From Hymenopellis radicata (Eukaryota; Basidiomycota; Agaricomycetes; Agaricales; Physalacriaceae): a stretch of 64,000 nucleotides of DNA. A program made the translations under genes and the position numbers. Every line of letters starts with the position of its first letter. Position 1 is the first letter of the stretch. The stretch covers positions 43,127 through 107,126 of the forward strand of contig JADNRX010000181.1 in assembly GCA_015501595.1 (NCBI GenBank), written 5' to 3'. Shown piece by piece: positions 22,560-34,263 of the stretch. Below the pieces are notes generated by a model, which made no database searches, was not told the origin of the DNA, and saw only the letters and a program-made list of their open reading frames with translations.

Positions 22560-25500
22560 GTTGGAGTGTGCTGTATAGAAAAATGAATAAGAAATATGAA
22601 TTGGATGATGGTTGAATTGAACACACGAAGTTTGTTAGGGTCGACCTCTGCGAGTATAAGTAAACGCCTTGTAGAGGGTAGGTCTCGGATAGATCGTTCT
22701 AGGCGGGCGGAAGCAAGCAGGACAGCGAGAGACACTGGCTCCTCTTGGCCCGTTTTGTATGGTTGGAGGTACAAACCAGGTGCCGGGAACTAATCCTGGT
22801 AAATATCCAGGTTCGACCTGCAGTCCTAAGCCAGGTATTCGCCTGCAAACCACCATCCAAATCCGCACAAAGCCGGTTTGATCTGTCCGCTAACCTGGTT
22901 CAGTCCGCCTGATCCCCCTCCAGGCACGGGCCCGCTGCTTTGGTACAGGCCTCCTCCACTGCGCGCCTGTGCGCGTCGGGTTTCAGAGGCCCTTGCTGTA
23001 CATTCATTCTGGTCACCATCGTTGGCCCTGTTGTAGCAGCTGCTTAACGAAAGACACAAACCAACTACCCTTTCCGTATCCAGCCTCTGACATAATCGAC
23101 ACCCCGATTCGCAGATAGCTCGGTCCTTGCCGACACCAATCAACGGAGTCCATCCGTTTTCTCTTTCGGCGTTTCATGCCTGAAGGACATGTCAACATTT
23201 CCTTTCCTCGTCATTTCTCAAATACATTTTCAAAATACACGCAGAGCACTGTGACCTTTTTGCCTTGGCACTCCCGCGATGAAAAGACCGGAAATGAATA
23301 GGATTGTCGTCTAGAAGCTCACGTCAAGAAATGACACGGTCCTTACGCCTCGGAGCAGCAGAACCTACACCCATCAGTTCGTTCCCGTCTACTACCCTCG
23401 GCAGTCCCCTTGGCCGCCTTGCGCCCACCCCCGACCACCGGACCCTCAGTACCGCGTATGGATAGACGTGCCCATGAACGGGGATAGCCCCGCTGTCTGT
23501 AGTAACCAACGACTGACGCCAAACCACCAACTCACCGCAACCCAGCAGAGTCGGCTAGGTATTAGACTGTGCACTACCCAGGTTATAGAAGGTGCACCTC
23601 GGCCTCGAGACCGAGCCAGGACATCCCTCGTCCGTCTTGCAGCGTCCACCAAATGTCAGTTGATTCTCGAAATTGGGGGGGGTGAGACGGACATCATAAG
23701 TCCGCGGTCGGTGACGCCACGGGTAGATTATCTAGACACGAAATGCCCGCAAGAGAAAGAAGGGGAGAGAAGATACACCCAAAGGGAGTGGAGAGAGAAG
23801 GTGTCAAGGCGCTGGGAGGATCACCAACATTATAAGCTCGAAGATCTCAATTAAAAAGCGAAAGAGAGCTCACATTCACTTGTATTATATTACTGGCCCT
23901 TGAATACGCCCTACACAATCAGTCCCTCGATTTCGCAATTCCAATGCAACTGCTCGCGCCTCGGGGAAGTACTCGGGGATCGGGAAGAAATAAGCTGCGC
24001 CCTAGGTAGGGTACGAGGTTGATACGCGTGCAAGGAAGGAACGCGTATCTACATAGAATAGAATATAGATACTCGTGGTGCTCCTGATCGATGTCGATAA
24101 ATGAATGAATAGAACGAATTTGATCACCTACATTGTCTGCGTCATTTTCAATTCATTACAGTACGAGCTCAACAGCCGCCGGTCGGTCATCGGGCATGGA
24201 GGGTTGTAGGTCCTTGTTACTGTGCAGTAGGGTGCGTCCGCGACGATAAAAGATGTGGGGAATGGAAAGACAGACGTCTCAGTCAGGTTCGGTAGGGCGT
24301 GGGGTGCCTAGACTATGAGGGCAGACTACCTTCATGGATTGATACTCGGGGTGAGATCAGCAAGTAATCGCACACGCAAACGCGAGGTGACTATAGAGAA
24401 TACTCGAATCGTGGTAGACGTCGAAGGCATTGTCAGCGCTATTAATTTCAATGGGCGCAGCTTAAGCAAGTCAGATGTCCGCAGTTTGAAGGCGTGCAGA
24501 GAACGGCCTGGAAGGGGGTATGCGGATCCGCACGTTTAGAGCTTGCCATCGAGGCGAGGTGGAGGAGACAAAGGGAATCGTTGTTCCAAAAATGGTCAAC
24601 GGAGGCTTTACCAAGATTTGAAACTCCGACGGCAGCTGCCGACTCGTCCTTCTCGTTCCGTTTACACGTTACATTCCTGCACTGCTGTCCTCGGATTCGC
24701 TGTCGCTTGTCATTCGTTGACCATCCTTTCGATCCCTTTCAAGCGGTGGTTTTCGGAAGGTCTGGATGTCCCTGCGGTCTGCATCCGAACCGTCTTTGGG
24801 CTTTCCTGAACAAGTATGCCTGTGATATCGGAATTCTAAGCCTTCTTGACGTCGAGGACTTGAGGATGCATTAATGCTTGGATACTGACTCATGCTCTAC
24901 CTGGTCATTGACGCGGCCACTCTTCCCCGGTGTCTTGATTCTTGTCTTCTCTTTGACGTGGGATGGCCCAGCTGGCAAGAACCCTAGTATTACCTACTGT
25001 ACCTTGACGGATAGGGCTCCGGAAACTCGGACTCGTAGTCGCGGCTGATGTCTCGAACAGAGTAATGCTACAAGCTCCAACGAATACGAACAAGTTGAAT
25101 TCACAGTTCTCGCGCGAGGGTGTCCTATTCTGAATACAGCACTCCCTAGTGGCTCTCAAGGACCACTGTAACACCCTATAGACGAGGCAAGGTCCCCGTG
25201 TCGCGTCTCGCAGTTTGCCTCCTTCTTCGCTTCTTCTAGAAGACCTACGTCCTACATAATGAACCGTTTACCTCGCAAGTCAGCTTGGTTTAGCCACCTT
25301 CGTCTTTAGCTTTCTCGACATGTCAATCAGTACTCGTACGTCGGGTCCTGCTAACGCAAACTATGTAGGACATCGTCTCCCGCCTCGACTCCGAGTTCAG
25401 TGTTAATCAGCGGACGTCGCAAACGCTCCCGTCCTATGCGGCCTTTCTAATTAGACACCTTCGAATTTAAGGAACGAGCGTAAACGTGGTTAGCATCGGC

Positions 25501-26369
25501 GGCGAGTGTCTCTCCAATCGAGGGTACAGGCGAAAATATCTCTGCTCTCCTTCCCTTCCTACGCATTATGCCTTTTCGGGTCCGAGTGTACCGCAGAGCA
25601 AACGAGGCGTCATTAATTATGAGCCACGGATTTTCCCGCCGACGGATGTACTTGGATCGCCCGTTCTGCTTCTGTGTCTTCCATTGCTGATCCGCCTGGA
25701 AGTGGAGAGGGAGGCCGACGACTGAGGAGTATTGAGGGTTCTATGGCACCTTGCCCTTCATAGAACGACTGCATGTTTCTTTACTCGTTCGTATACAGCG
25801 TCTAACGGTAATTATGAGGACCTTTTTATCGCCGAAATTGGGTCAGATGAGTACGCCACAGTGTGATGGGAAGATGTTAGTCCTCGGGTAGTGGATAGCT
25901 TGAAGTTAGAGTGTTATTTGATCAACGTATCGTACCACAATGTCAAGAGGCGCTGTACTCGTGTCCGTGGAGGTGCCCTCTTACCTGAAGTGATATTGGA
26001 TATGACCGTTTCTGGTGCGTTATTTTAAACTGTTACGAGTGCGCTGGGGGTTGTGCGGTCCACAAACCGTTGTGACAGATCACGAGGGTCCTCGTCTGAT
26101 TCCTTTGAGACACCTGGACAAGGAGCAGCGCTTATTACTACTAGGCCTGCACAAGGACTTCTTCAGCGAACTATCAGCATCACGTATGCATTTAGCCATT
26201 ACAATCCACTAGTAGCACAGTAACTGACCAGGATCATCACCGACAGCATCAAAGGTGCGAATCTCTAATGATAGATTTGTTCTACCTCTACAGCAATCAA
26301 GGAAGAAACATTTTACTTCGTCTCCCAAACACTTCCCTCGACAGGATGCGTACGCTATAAAAAGACCAA
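22560..26369. other. long intergenic stretch
   Basis: The first kilobase upstream of 22559 is probably the HMG-gene promoter and 5' UTR. From about 23,200 to 26,369 I find only short unrelated frames on both strands. No repeat array, tRNA-like cloverleaf or transposon domain was recognised. Confidence 0.35.
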
Positions 26370-27696
26370 TCAGAAGGGGAAACTGAAGACCAGTCGTCGA
26401 CTCACGTCGTCACCCAGCTCCATCCGAATCAGAGCTTCCAAAACGCCCTATGAAGCCCGAATGATTATCAGTCACCAGTCGTGATATGATCAGAGAAGAC
26501 TACAATCACCTTGCCGGTCCATTTTTCAGTCTCCTGAACCTGCGCTGGAGTAATGAAATCTTGAGACGTGCGGGAAGCAAAAATCATCTGCGCTGCGGCG
26601 GCGCGGATGACAGTCCCAGGTGCAGCGAGAGCTTTCTGAGCCGGTGCGTGCTCACCAATCACTGGACCGGTTGCGAGCGGCGCAGAGTTGACGGTAACCC
26701 GTCTTGCCGACCAACAGGCAGCCAAGTGGTACAGATGATGAGTTTCCATCTATCAAATTGTGATCTTAGTGTGTGAAAGTGCGGGAAGAGAGCGCGGTAG
26801 TTACCTCCAATGTCGCCACATCTTCGGTGGAGTCGATGATTTGTTGGATGAGGGTCTGATTGCAATCCGGGAATGATGTCTGGCGTCCTTGGGATGCGTA
26901 GAAGCTGTCTGCGGATGCATTTACTATCCCTGCAACGATCTTTGTGGTGGATCCTTCGGGTTTCGAGTCGTTGAGAGCGGATTCAACCACGTCGTGGAAT
27001 GTGGGGTCAGCGAATACCTGTGACAACGGATTAGCGTAAATTTAGAGCGCCAAGGGAGAAGATATGACTTACGGGCTTGGATATCCAGTAAGGCTTTCCA
27101 TTTGAAGATGCGGATGGATCGACGAAATTATAATCAACATTTCGCGTCACGGCAATGCATGCTTTAGGAACAACGACCGTTCCAACGGGGACGTCTATGA
27201 GGCCGCCACAAGAGCCTAGCCTACGTCATATTCAGTGGCGCGTTGACATCCGTCCATGATGCGGTCAACATTACCGAATAATAAGCATATCGCCTATCAG
27301 GCATTCCCGGACCTCGCGGACGAAGAAGTCCATATTGGGAGTCCCCATCCCAATACTACAGATGGACACGGGAACACCCTTGTACCTTCCCGTTATAGTC
27401 AGGAAGCCGCGCTCAGATGACAATTGGAACGGTTTTGGGGTGACATCTAGATGGGAAGCGATGGTGACTGCGCGAGAAGGTGACCCGACAGTGATCTAAT
27501 GAGCAATGTAAGCGCCCCAAGACCTTGTCGTAAACGAGAACCCTTGCTTACCAGTCTGTTGGCGACCTCGCCAGGACGTAAGCCCAGATGATAGACACGC
27601 AAATCCGCAGTACGGGGGAAATCTGCAAAGAGGGGTAAGATATGGTGTGGATGCGTGTTATAGGTACTTGCTAGCATCAGTGAGGGTGTCCTTCAT
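26370..27696 (-). CDS. uridine phosphorylase
   Basis: Pyrimidine salvage enzyme splitting uridine with phosphate to uracil and ribose-1-phosphate (nucleoside phosphorylase superfamily). Seven exons (27696-27672, 27622-27552, 27495-27275, 27220-27073, 27017-26805, 26749-26510, 26447-26370) close to 331 aa. The start gives MKDTLTDA|NFPRTADLRVYHLGL, then VANRL|ITVGSPSRA, SICSIGMGTPNMDFF, GDMLIIR|LGSCGGLIDVPVG and NVDYNFVDPS. The purine/pyrimidine-site region IVNASADSFYASQGRQ is intact and leads to VATLE|METHHLYHLA, the family's Glu-Met-Glu ribose-binding motif. The first intron uses a GC donor (A|GCAAGT) with a CAG acceptor; only this choice restores the family N-terminus. A few residues after the usual end (DDVSRRLVFSFPF) suggest a slightly extended C-terminus or one more small intron. 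Confidence 0.92.
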
Positions 27697-28762
27697 ATTG
27701 AACAATTGAATGCGAGATGAAGGGAAGAAGGGAAGACGCGAATCAGACAATGCCGGGATCCGCGTGAACGTGCCTCGGCGCCATGTGGCCGAGTCCGTGC
27801 TCTATTGGTTGGATAGTGATACGGCTTCTCTTGTCCAGCAGAATTGACACTGACAGCCACTATCAGCACTTTGCGCACGCTGGTGTGATATATCCAGGCC
27901 CTAAACGTGGAGGTTCTGATAACAGTGGAAGATCGGACCCTATGACTCATGCGCGCTGACGAACACGAACCACTTGCTTTCACAGCGCAACGTGTCAAGT
28001 ATCATCCATTCTTTGCATGGAAAACTGTGAGTCCGGATTATATATCGCCTAGAAATAAGAATTTCACTGTTCCACGAGGCTAGTACTTGTCTTACATCCA
28101 AGGCCTTCCCTACGAACACGAAGAGAAGCACTGCCGCGACTTCTTGGGCGTCATCACCAACTCCCTCGACCCTTCATCATGCTTCACGTTCAACGCCCTA
28201 GCGTCTAACCCGAAATAATCGCGAAGATTCAGTCTTGAAATCCCCAGGTTCACGGCAACCTTCGAAGAAGTTGCAGGATCACGAAATGTACAGCAGAACG
28301 CGGTCTAACCACTTCGTCCTTCCACCAATAGGGATGTATCTCAGCTGAGGGAGCACTGAACTTCGGCAGATGGTCGTTCGGAAGACGCTCTCCCCCGACG
28401 AGTATTTAACACCGAGATCTTCCTTCACCTGCGTGTCACCCCAATCGTTTTTGGCACTGAAATAAATCCCCACGGGAGATGTACATGAACAAAGGCATGA
28501 GAGGCAGCGGAAACGGAGGGAAAGACGGTACGTCCGTACAGTTTGACATACAGGAAACTCATATCCGTACCCATCAAGGCCAGACTGGAGTACGCTACTG
28601 GTCTGTAACCGTAATCAGCAGTCCTGTTTGGGCATCGCCCGGAGGGCCATACTTGAGTCTTGACTTTAACCCCAGAAATCGACGACGCAGAACGAAGTCA
28701 AGTAAGATACTATTGATTCTGCCACCAGATGGAAAGTACTACGTAGGATCTATAAAAGGGAC
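27697..28762. other. intergenic with degenerate coding-like traces
   Basis: On the plus strand, 27950-28030 reads MRADEHEPLAFTAQRV then a GTGAGT donor, and 28085-28200 reads IQGLPYEHEEKHCRDFLGV. Further in-frame stops follow, so this is at most a gene relic. The part from about 28133 to 28390 has a diverged copy at about 31795-31990. Confidence 0.35.
28133..28390. repeat. diverged duplicate segment, copy 1
   Basis: Shares an ordered series of similar blocks with about 31795-31990: a CCCTCGACCCTTCATC block, CACGT(C/T)CA(A/G)CGCC, and a block with TCCTTCC(A/G)CCAATA and GAGGGAGCACTG. The spacing matches, but the sequence has many substitutions. The two copies flank the two-module gene at 28763-31604. 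Confidence 0.55.
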
Positions 28763-31604
28763 CTATTCAAATGACGAGGCAACACCGGTCCTCCAACGCG
28801 AGACCCGCGAGACCCCACTCTCCTCATCCGCACCGAGGACCAATTTATCCTCTCTCCACGATTTATAGTCCGCACTCAACACCGCGGCGAATGCATCGTC
28901 TGCCCCGGCATCTACGCTCTTGTGTATCTGGGATTTCAAAGCCGCCGAGCCTTGACATTTCATAAGGTTGAATAGTCTGAACGCGTCGTACGGGTTCAGT
29001 ACGTCGAGGCTGTAATCCGAGACTTCACGGATTATACACTGTGGCGATGCCTTACGATGACGGGCCGCAAAAGGTACAAGGAACATACCTGCTTTTTTTT
29101 CATCGATCCACGCCAACATTGTCGTGACGATGTTGCGCTCGATGAGCAAGCCAATCACGGGTGCCTGGACGTGATGTACCTCCCAAAGTGCCAGTGCAGA
29201 TCGCAGCGCCGTAGATAGATGGGCCAGGTGCTTGAACCTTTCATCCGGGTTGTTGGCTGTGAGGACGTACTCGACAATCAGCGTCGGTATCTGGACGTCA
29301 ATCACCCCGGTGATCGGTCTTGTGTAGCGTGTTACCGCGAATTCGGGAGCAGGTCCTCGATTGCATTGCGTGGTCCTTTATGCTTGGACATAATAGCCCG
29401 CTCGTTATGGAGACAGAAAATAAATGCAAAGTTGGGGTGGATCTCCTGGAGGTTATTTTCAAAACCCGGACCTGGGTCGCGGAGACTGCGATGAACATTC
29501 CATTGAGGATACCACCTATGAGAGAGAAGATAAGTGTGACTTCGCGGATATGTTGGGTATATATTACCGGGGCAATACAGCTTTCGCTTCAAATGATCTC
29601 CACGCACGAGAGAAGAGCGAATTGTAGAGCGCCACCCAGTGCGTTGTGAGCGCCTCGGGGCCTTGTGAAATGTCTCGTGCATACATGCAGAACGTCAGGG
29701 CGCTTAGAATGTCAGAGCTCAAAGAAGAAACATCGACATTGGTTTCAGGACCACCGGACACGCTCGAACAGGCAGAGCTCTGGATGGATGACAAAAACGG
29801 GGCTACAAGACCGTGCCCGCGACCTGGCAAGACTTTCTTGCTATCCTCGATCGCTTCCTGTCTATCACGCGTTAGCTGTAGCGCGGCACTGAGAATGCGA
29901 ACAGGCCATGTGCTCACAGAAAGAAGAGGGCTCGACAATTGAGCTCGCCTGTCAAAGGGCTGCATCCAAAGACGAATATGGATGGGTGCCTCGCGCAAGG
30001 GTTCTTTCGCTAAAAATGTAATATTTGCCTTTTGAAGCCAGCTCGCGATATAGTCACGCTCCGTAAGAAAGAGAAACCTAGTCCGGATGGGTAAGACGAA
30101 GTGCATGAAGTTGAAACTGCCTCCACGTACCTCAAAACGACATCATCGACTACCAGAGGTGGCCGTGTGCTGTCAATCTGGCGTCGAACCTCGATTCCCT
30201 GTTGTTTAAAGTCTCTACCGGAGTCAACCCACTTATACGACTCGAGCAGCGTGTTCGCATTGCTAGAAAGTTCGTCGACTATGCTCTTCGCAATTGCACG
30301 CATGTTGGAAAGTATAGTTCGCAAATGGAGGACATGCAGTAGATTGTGGAGAAGATCCAGTCGGTCAAATGGCATGTCTGGATTTGTCGTAATTTCCTGA
30401 ATGATCGGCTACAAGCATTGTCAATGAATTGCAAACCCAGTTATCTAGTCGGGAGAGAATCCCTACCAAGGTACGTCCTCTCTCCTTCTTGGGTGTACCA
30501 AGGAACAAGTGAGCGGCATATTTGTTCATAAAGATACCACATAACGGCGTGGCCAGCCCGAGCGCGGCATACAAGTGCAGGGCGGCTGTCATTCCGGCCG
30601 TGAGGTGCGTCCTATGGGGCCTGTCTTCCTCATCATCGTCTTTGCATTCCTCGTCCTTAAGCTTGTTATACTCGACGACGAGGATGGGTATGTCGATATC
30701 ACGGGAAGACGATTCTTCAGCTGAGAAAAAATATGCAGGATGGTATCGACGTGCGTCGCCCAACTTCGGAGTACTGGATGCCGGGAGTCGGAGGGAGAAC
30801 ACTACATCCGGAACTGTCACTGGCCACTCGAGATCTTGAGGCTTCGTAGACATCGTAGGATGCATTGCCCAACGAGGACGAAAGCTTTTTGGAGCCATGA
30901 GTCTAATGCCCGACCAGCGCGAAGCTCTTACCTGATACTAATTCCCGTGTCCTGGAGTTCGTCGTGCCAAGCGCTGAGAAAAAGGGAATCATATGCCGGC
31001 GCCCAGTTAAGAGCCGGGGCTAGCTGAGGTGCTGTGGAGTAGTCCTCGGCACAATGCCGCTTGATGGCGATGTACACGTCAAGGGTGCTCGACAACGCGA
31101 CACGAAGGCGATGCAGCGTGGAGTCGACATCTATGCGATCCGGGCCGGGATTCACAGAGTAGAACTTGTAAGCCGTTTTGTTTCGGAGACCTATTATGTA
31201 GATGCGCTCGAAATCCAATCTAGATTCCTCCAAGGCAGCAGGCATGTCGAGACTCGAAATGTTCTTGTGCACGTTTAGAAACAGTGCGGACAATCAGATG
31301 TAAATAAAATTGACCTGTTTCATCATGACATTGGGCCAAGAGCTCTTGAACACGCTCTCGACTATTTCCTTAAACCTCAGTTCCATTGAACCATCGTCAA
31401 TTGGCACGGCTTGATCGGGGTCCAGTAGATAAGGCAAAGGCGGGAGAGAAAGTATGTCTCTGACCCTATATATAATCCTGAGGCAGCGTTAGTTGCGGTC
31501 CGTCGAGGGTGGAAGAAAGGTTGGCAATGGACGTACTCACGGACTTCGTCATCCGGGCAGTGCGGATAGGTCGCTCGAGCTTTCGCATCGCCTGAGATGG
31601 ACAT
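28763..31604 (-). CDS. two-module fungal protein, possibly nuclease-like; second module broken
   Basis: Exons 31604-31537, 31477-31315, 31263-30932, 30902-30467, 30408-30131 and 30077-29583 or so join in phase. Downstream pieces cover 29540-28763. Module 1 contains NWAPAYDSLFLSAWHDEL, FRPRWAMH, then IDIPILVVEYNKLK and LYAALGLATPLCGIF. Module 2 repeats the order with WVALYNSLFSRAWRSFE, WYPQWNVH, VQIPTLIVEYVLTA and VHHVQAPVIGLLIERN. The hydrophobic strand ending in VEY, followed by a helix and a V(Y)GL-type strand, resembles fungal PD-(D/E)XK-like proteins, but that is a weak inference, and the expected E-x-K is not clean in either copy. The two modules are read through without a stop in the shared exon, so they are fused. 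Module 2 changes frame near 29330-29310 across only 17 nt, too short for an intron. Function unknown. Confidence 0.5.
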
Positions 31605-31794
31605 AGTGAGAACTGAGTGATATGATCTTGGATCCTTCGAAGGAGGTGTGATGTTCGTTCACGCCGAGTGTCGTCCTCTTAAAAAGGCAGGCGGAGATTG
31701 ATGTTTTCAAACTCCGATGAGCTTCACATTTCTGCACCCACCACCACGAATCCGTCAGGATTAGATCTCGGCTAGAAATAAGATTATCTCGAAA

Positions 31795-31990
31795 TTAGCA
31801 GACCCATCAACAACAGTTCCCTCGACCCTTCATCGTGCTCCACGTCCAGCGCCCAAGCCTAGAACCCAACCTTGAAATCCTTTCCAGGGCAACAGGCCAA
31901 CAAAATGTAGCCAACTTGTCCTTCCGCCAATACGGATGTATCTCGCTTGAGGGAGCACTGGACGCTAAAGAGCGCGGTCCAGGCTTCACG
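31795..31990. repeat. diverged duplicate segment, copy 2
   Basis: Partner of 28133-28390, about 3.66 kb away and in the same orientation. It lies just upstream of the start of the two-module gene. It probably reflects an old local duplication. Confidence 0.55.
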
Positions 31991-32525
31991 AGGATGTCCG
32001 TGGGACGGTTTCTCTCCGGCGTCGGAGCACACGCAAAAGATTTATGTGTACGTCAAAGAAAAGCGGCCGGAGGTTAATGAGCACTCACTGGCGACACTCG
32101 AAGAGAAAAGGCGCGTACAGAATAGGGCCGAGGGTAATGGTCATGCGTCGCCTACTGCGTATGAGTCCCAGGATGAACCATGATGTGGCCGCGCATTGCA
32201 CGAGATAGCGACGGTAACGTGACGGTAGAGAAAGGCTCTGCGTCTCTCTCTGAAAGGGGCAACGCTCGAAAACATTGTCGGCGTTGTAGGCCCTGTGGGC
32301 GTATCCTTGCGCGTATCAACTTGACGGTGTTCATCGGATGCGCCGCGAGCAAAGTTCCCATGAGCTTCAAGCAGGAAATAATGTAAGACACTCGATCCTA
32401 ATGGAAAGCGGCATAACAAGTTGACTGTCCGTGAACTACGAAACGTGGTGACATCCAGATCGGGATGCGCCCCGCTTCCTTCCGACGATCATCACGGCGA
32501 GCTAGGACGACCACGACCGTTCGGA
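31991..32525. other. intergenic
   Basis: Gap between the divergent two-module gene (minus) and the MYND gene (plus). It presumably carries the MYND gene promoter. No motif stands out. Confidence 0.3.
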
Positions 32526-34058
32526 ATGCGTTACCTGTGTGCTCTATGCGTCAAAAGGATTGCTCACAGCATCTGTGGCAACTGCAAAGCGGGTGCGTTC
32601 ACACGCCAACGATTTTTTGCCACTTGACAAGTCTCCCTTACTCTATTATTGTTCATTCGAATGTCAGGACGGTGTGTAATCGGTCAGAAAACACGAATTG
32701 ACCTCATGGTTTGACGGGAATACAGAGGACTGGCCTGCTCATAAAGTCTATTGCAAGACCTCGCCGCCGACTGGGCCCTCGCTGCGACGTCTGCCATATC
32801 AGATCCCAAAGCAGGCTTCTGACGAGGATCTGCGCGTCTTACTGCGTCTCATGGATAGATGGCCTGAAGACCCGTTCGCCGACAGTAGGCTCGCCTTCAA
32901 GCTGGACCGGGGTTTCATTTTCGGTACAAAGTACGTACCTGCCTCCAGCCACTCGGTGTTAGCAGTTGATACACAACCAGTGCGGTATCATTCTTCGAGG
33001 CCCATGATGAAGAATTTGGGTGTGGTCCATTTTGGGCTTTGGCCAGGACCGTTAGGGAGACGATCGCTCGACAAGCTCAGAAACATAACGAGGCGGTGAA
33101 GAACTACTGGGTATCTTGCTATCCTGCAATCTGCAGGGACAAACACTGGATTGATGTGGTTCCCGACACGGTTCTCAATTATCGCGTAACCCATGATTTC
33201 GAACTGTATCCACCTGCTGGGGATACGCCGTACAGACCGAGTCCGTTCCATTTCGCCTGAGCTATTCATATAATGACCTATCTTCAACCAGGTCTACACA
33301 CACATCTTAGGCGTGCTGTTTACACATCTTCGAGACTTCACGACGTCGCAAAACACGGCACTTCTCAAGATCGCCTCAAGTCCACTCTGGGTATATGACG
33401 GCTTCTTCCATCATCTGGCGCGCGCGACCCGCATGCTCTCTTACCTTGGATGCCCTTCCCATGACTTCATCGACCAGCTTGCAATTAAGTGTCTGAGCGA
33501 CGACGTTAGCACCGACGAGCTCGACAACCTTATCGAAGGTTTCCTTCTTCATCTTCAAGCCGCCTGGCCTCAGATCACCCGCAACGCGCCTCTTAGACGT
33601 GTGTCTCATCGTTATGACTCCCGGAAGTCGACACGCGTCAGCCACAATGTCGTTTCTCGAGAAGCACATAATTGAGGTCCGCGAACTGACATATATTCAT
33701 TCTACAGCTACTGAAATCGTTCCAGATCGCGATGACCTCTCCTGCCGCAGCCAACCATCTATTGCCCGTTATAACCGCCTTCTGCATGGGCGACTGGACC
33801 AAGGACGGCGTCCAACAACTGCTTTCTGTTTACGAGCAATTCGGCGTCCGGATTGGGACTGGAGTCGACCATTCAACCTTACCGTGGCTTATAGAGCAAA
33901 GCGGAGGCGAGACTACACTAAGTGCGCGGATTCAGAAACTGCTGCTGGACGAGAGAGAGGGGCGGATGGGCCTGGTGCAGCACGGTGTCGATATATCAGG
34001 ACGATTTGGACGCCATCCCAATATGACGAGTGGCACTGGAAAGGATTGGCGTGACTAG
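32526..34058 (+). CDS. MYND-type zinc finger protein
   Basis: The zinc finger is spread over three small exons. CALCVKRIAHSICGNCK starts at 32526, YYCSFECQD follows near 32650, and EDWPAHKVYCK begins at 32726, giving the MYND order CxxC...CxxC...YCxxxCQ...HxxxC. Later exons are 32726-32930 and 32981 to about 33260 (AVSFFEAHDEEFGCGPFW, VRETIARQAQKHNEAV). Then follow 33292 to about 33650 (VYTHILGVLFTHLRDF, ALLKIASSPLWVYDGFF) and 33708-34058 (LLPVITAFCMGDWTKDG). MYND fingers bind proline-rich peptides, so a protein-interaction role is likely. The phase of the first intron and the junctions near 33260 and 33650 did not resolve cleanly by eye. No SET or other catalytic domain was seen. Confidence 0.65.
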
Positions 34059-34263
34059 TTTTCTCCGCGAGGCCGGGTCTGAAGTGCTTCGTGATTAACA
34101 ATCTTTCTTACTTACAAGTACTGACAGTAGTCTTATGCATTCGATTTGTCTTCGCCGGCACCGGGAAACTGCAACTTAAATATATTTTTCGACGGTGATA
34201 AGAGCTAAGTAATAAGGCCTCTATATTACTTTCTAGGTTCAAAATCACAGTTAGAAGAACGTT

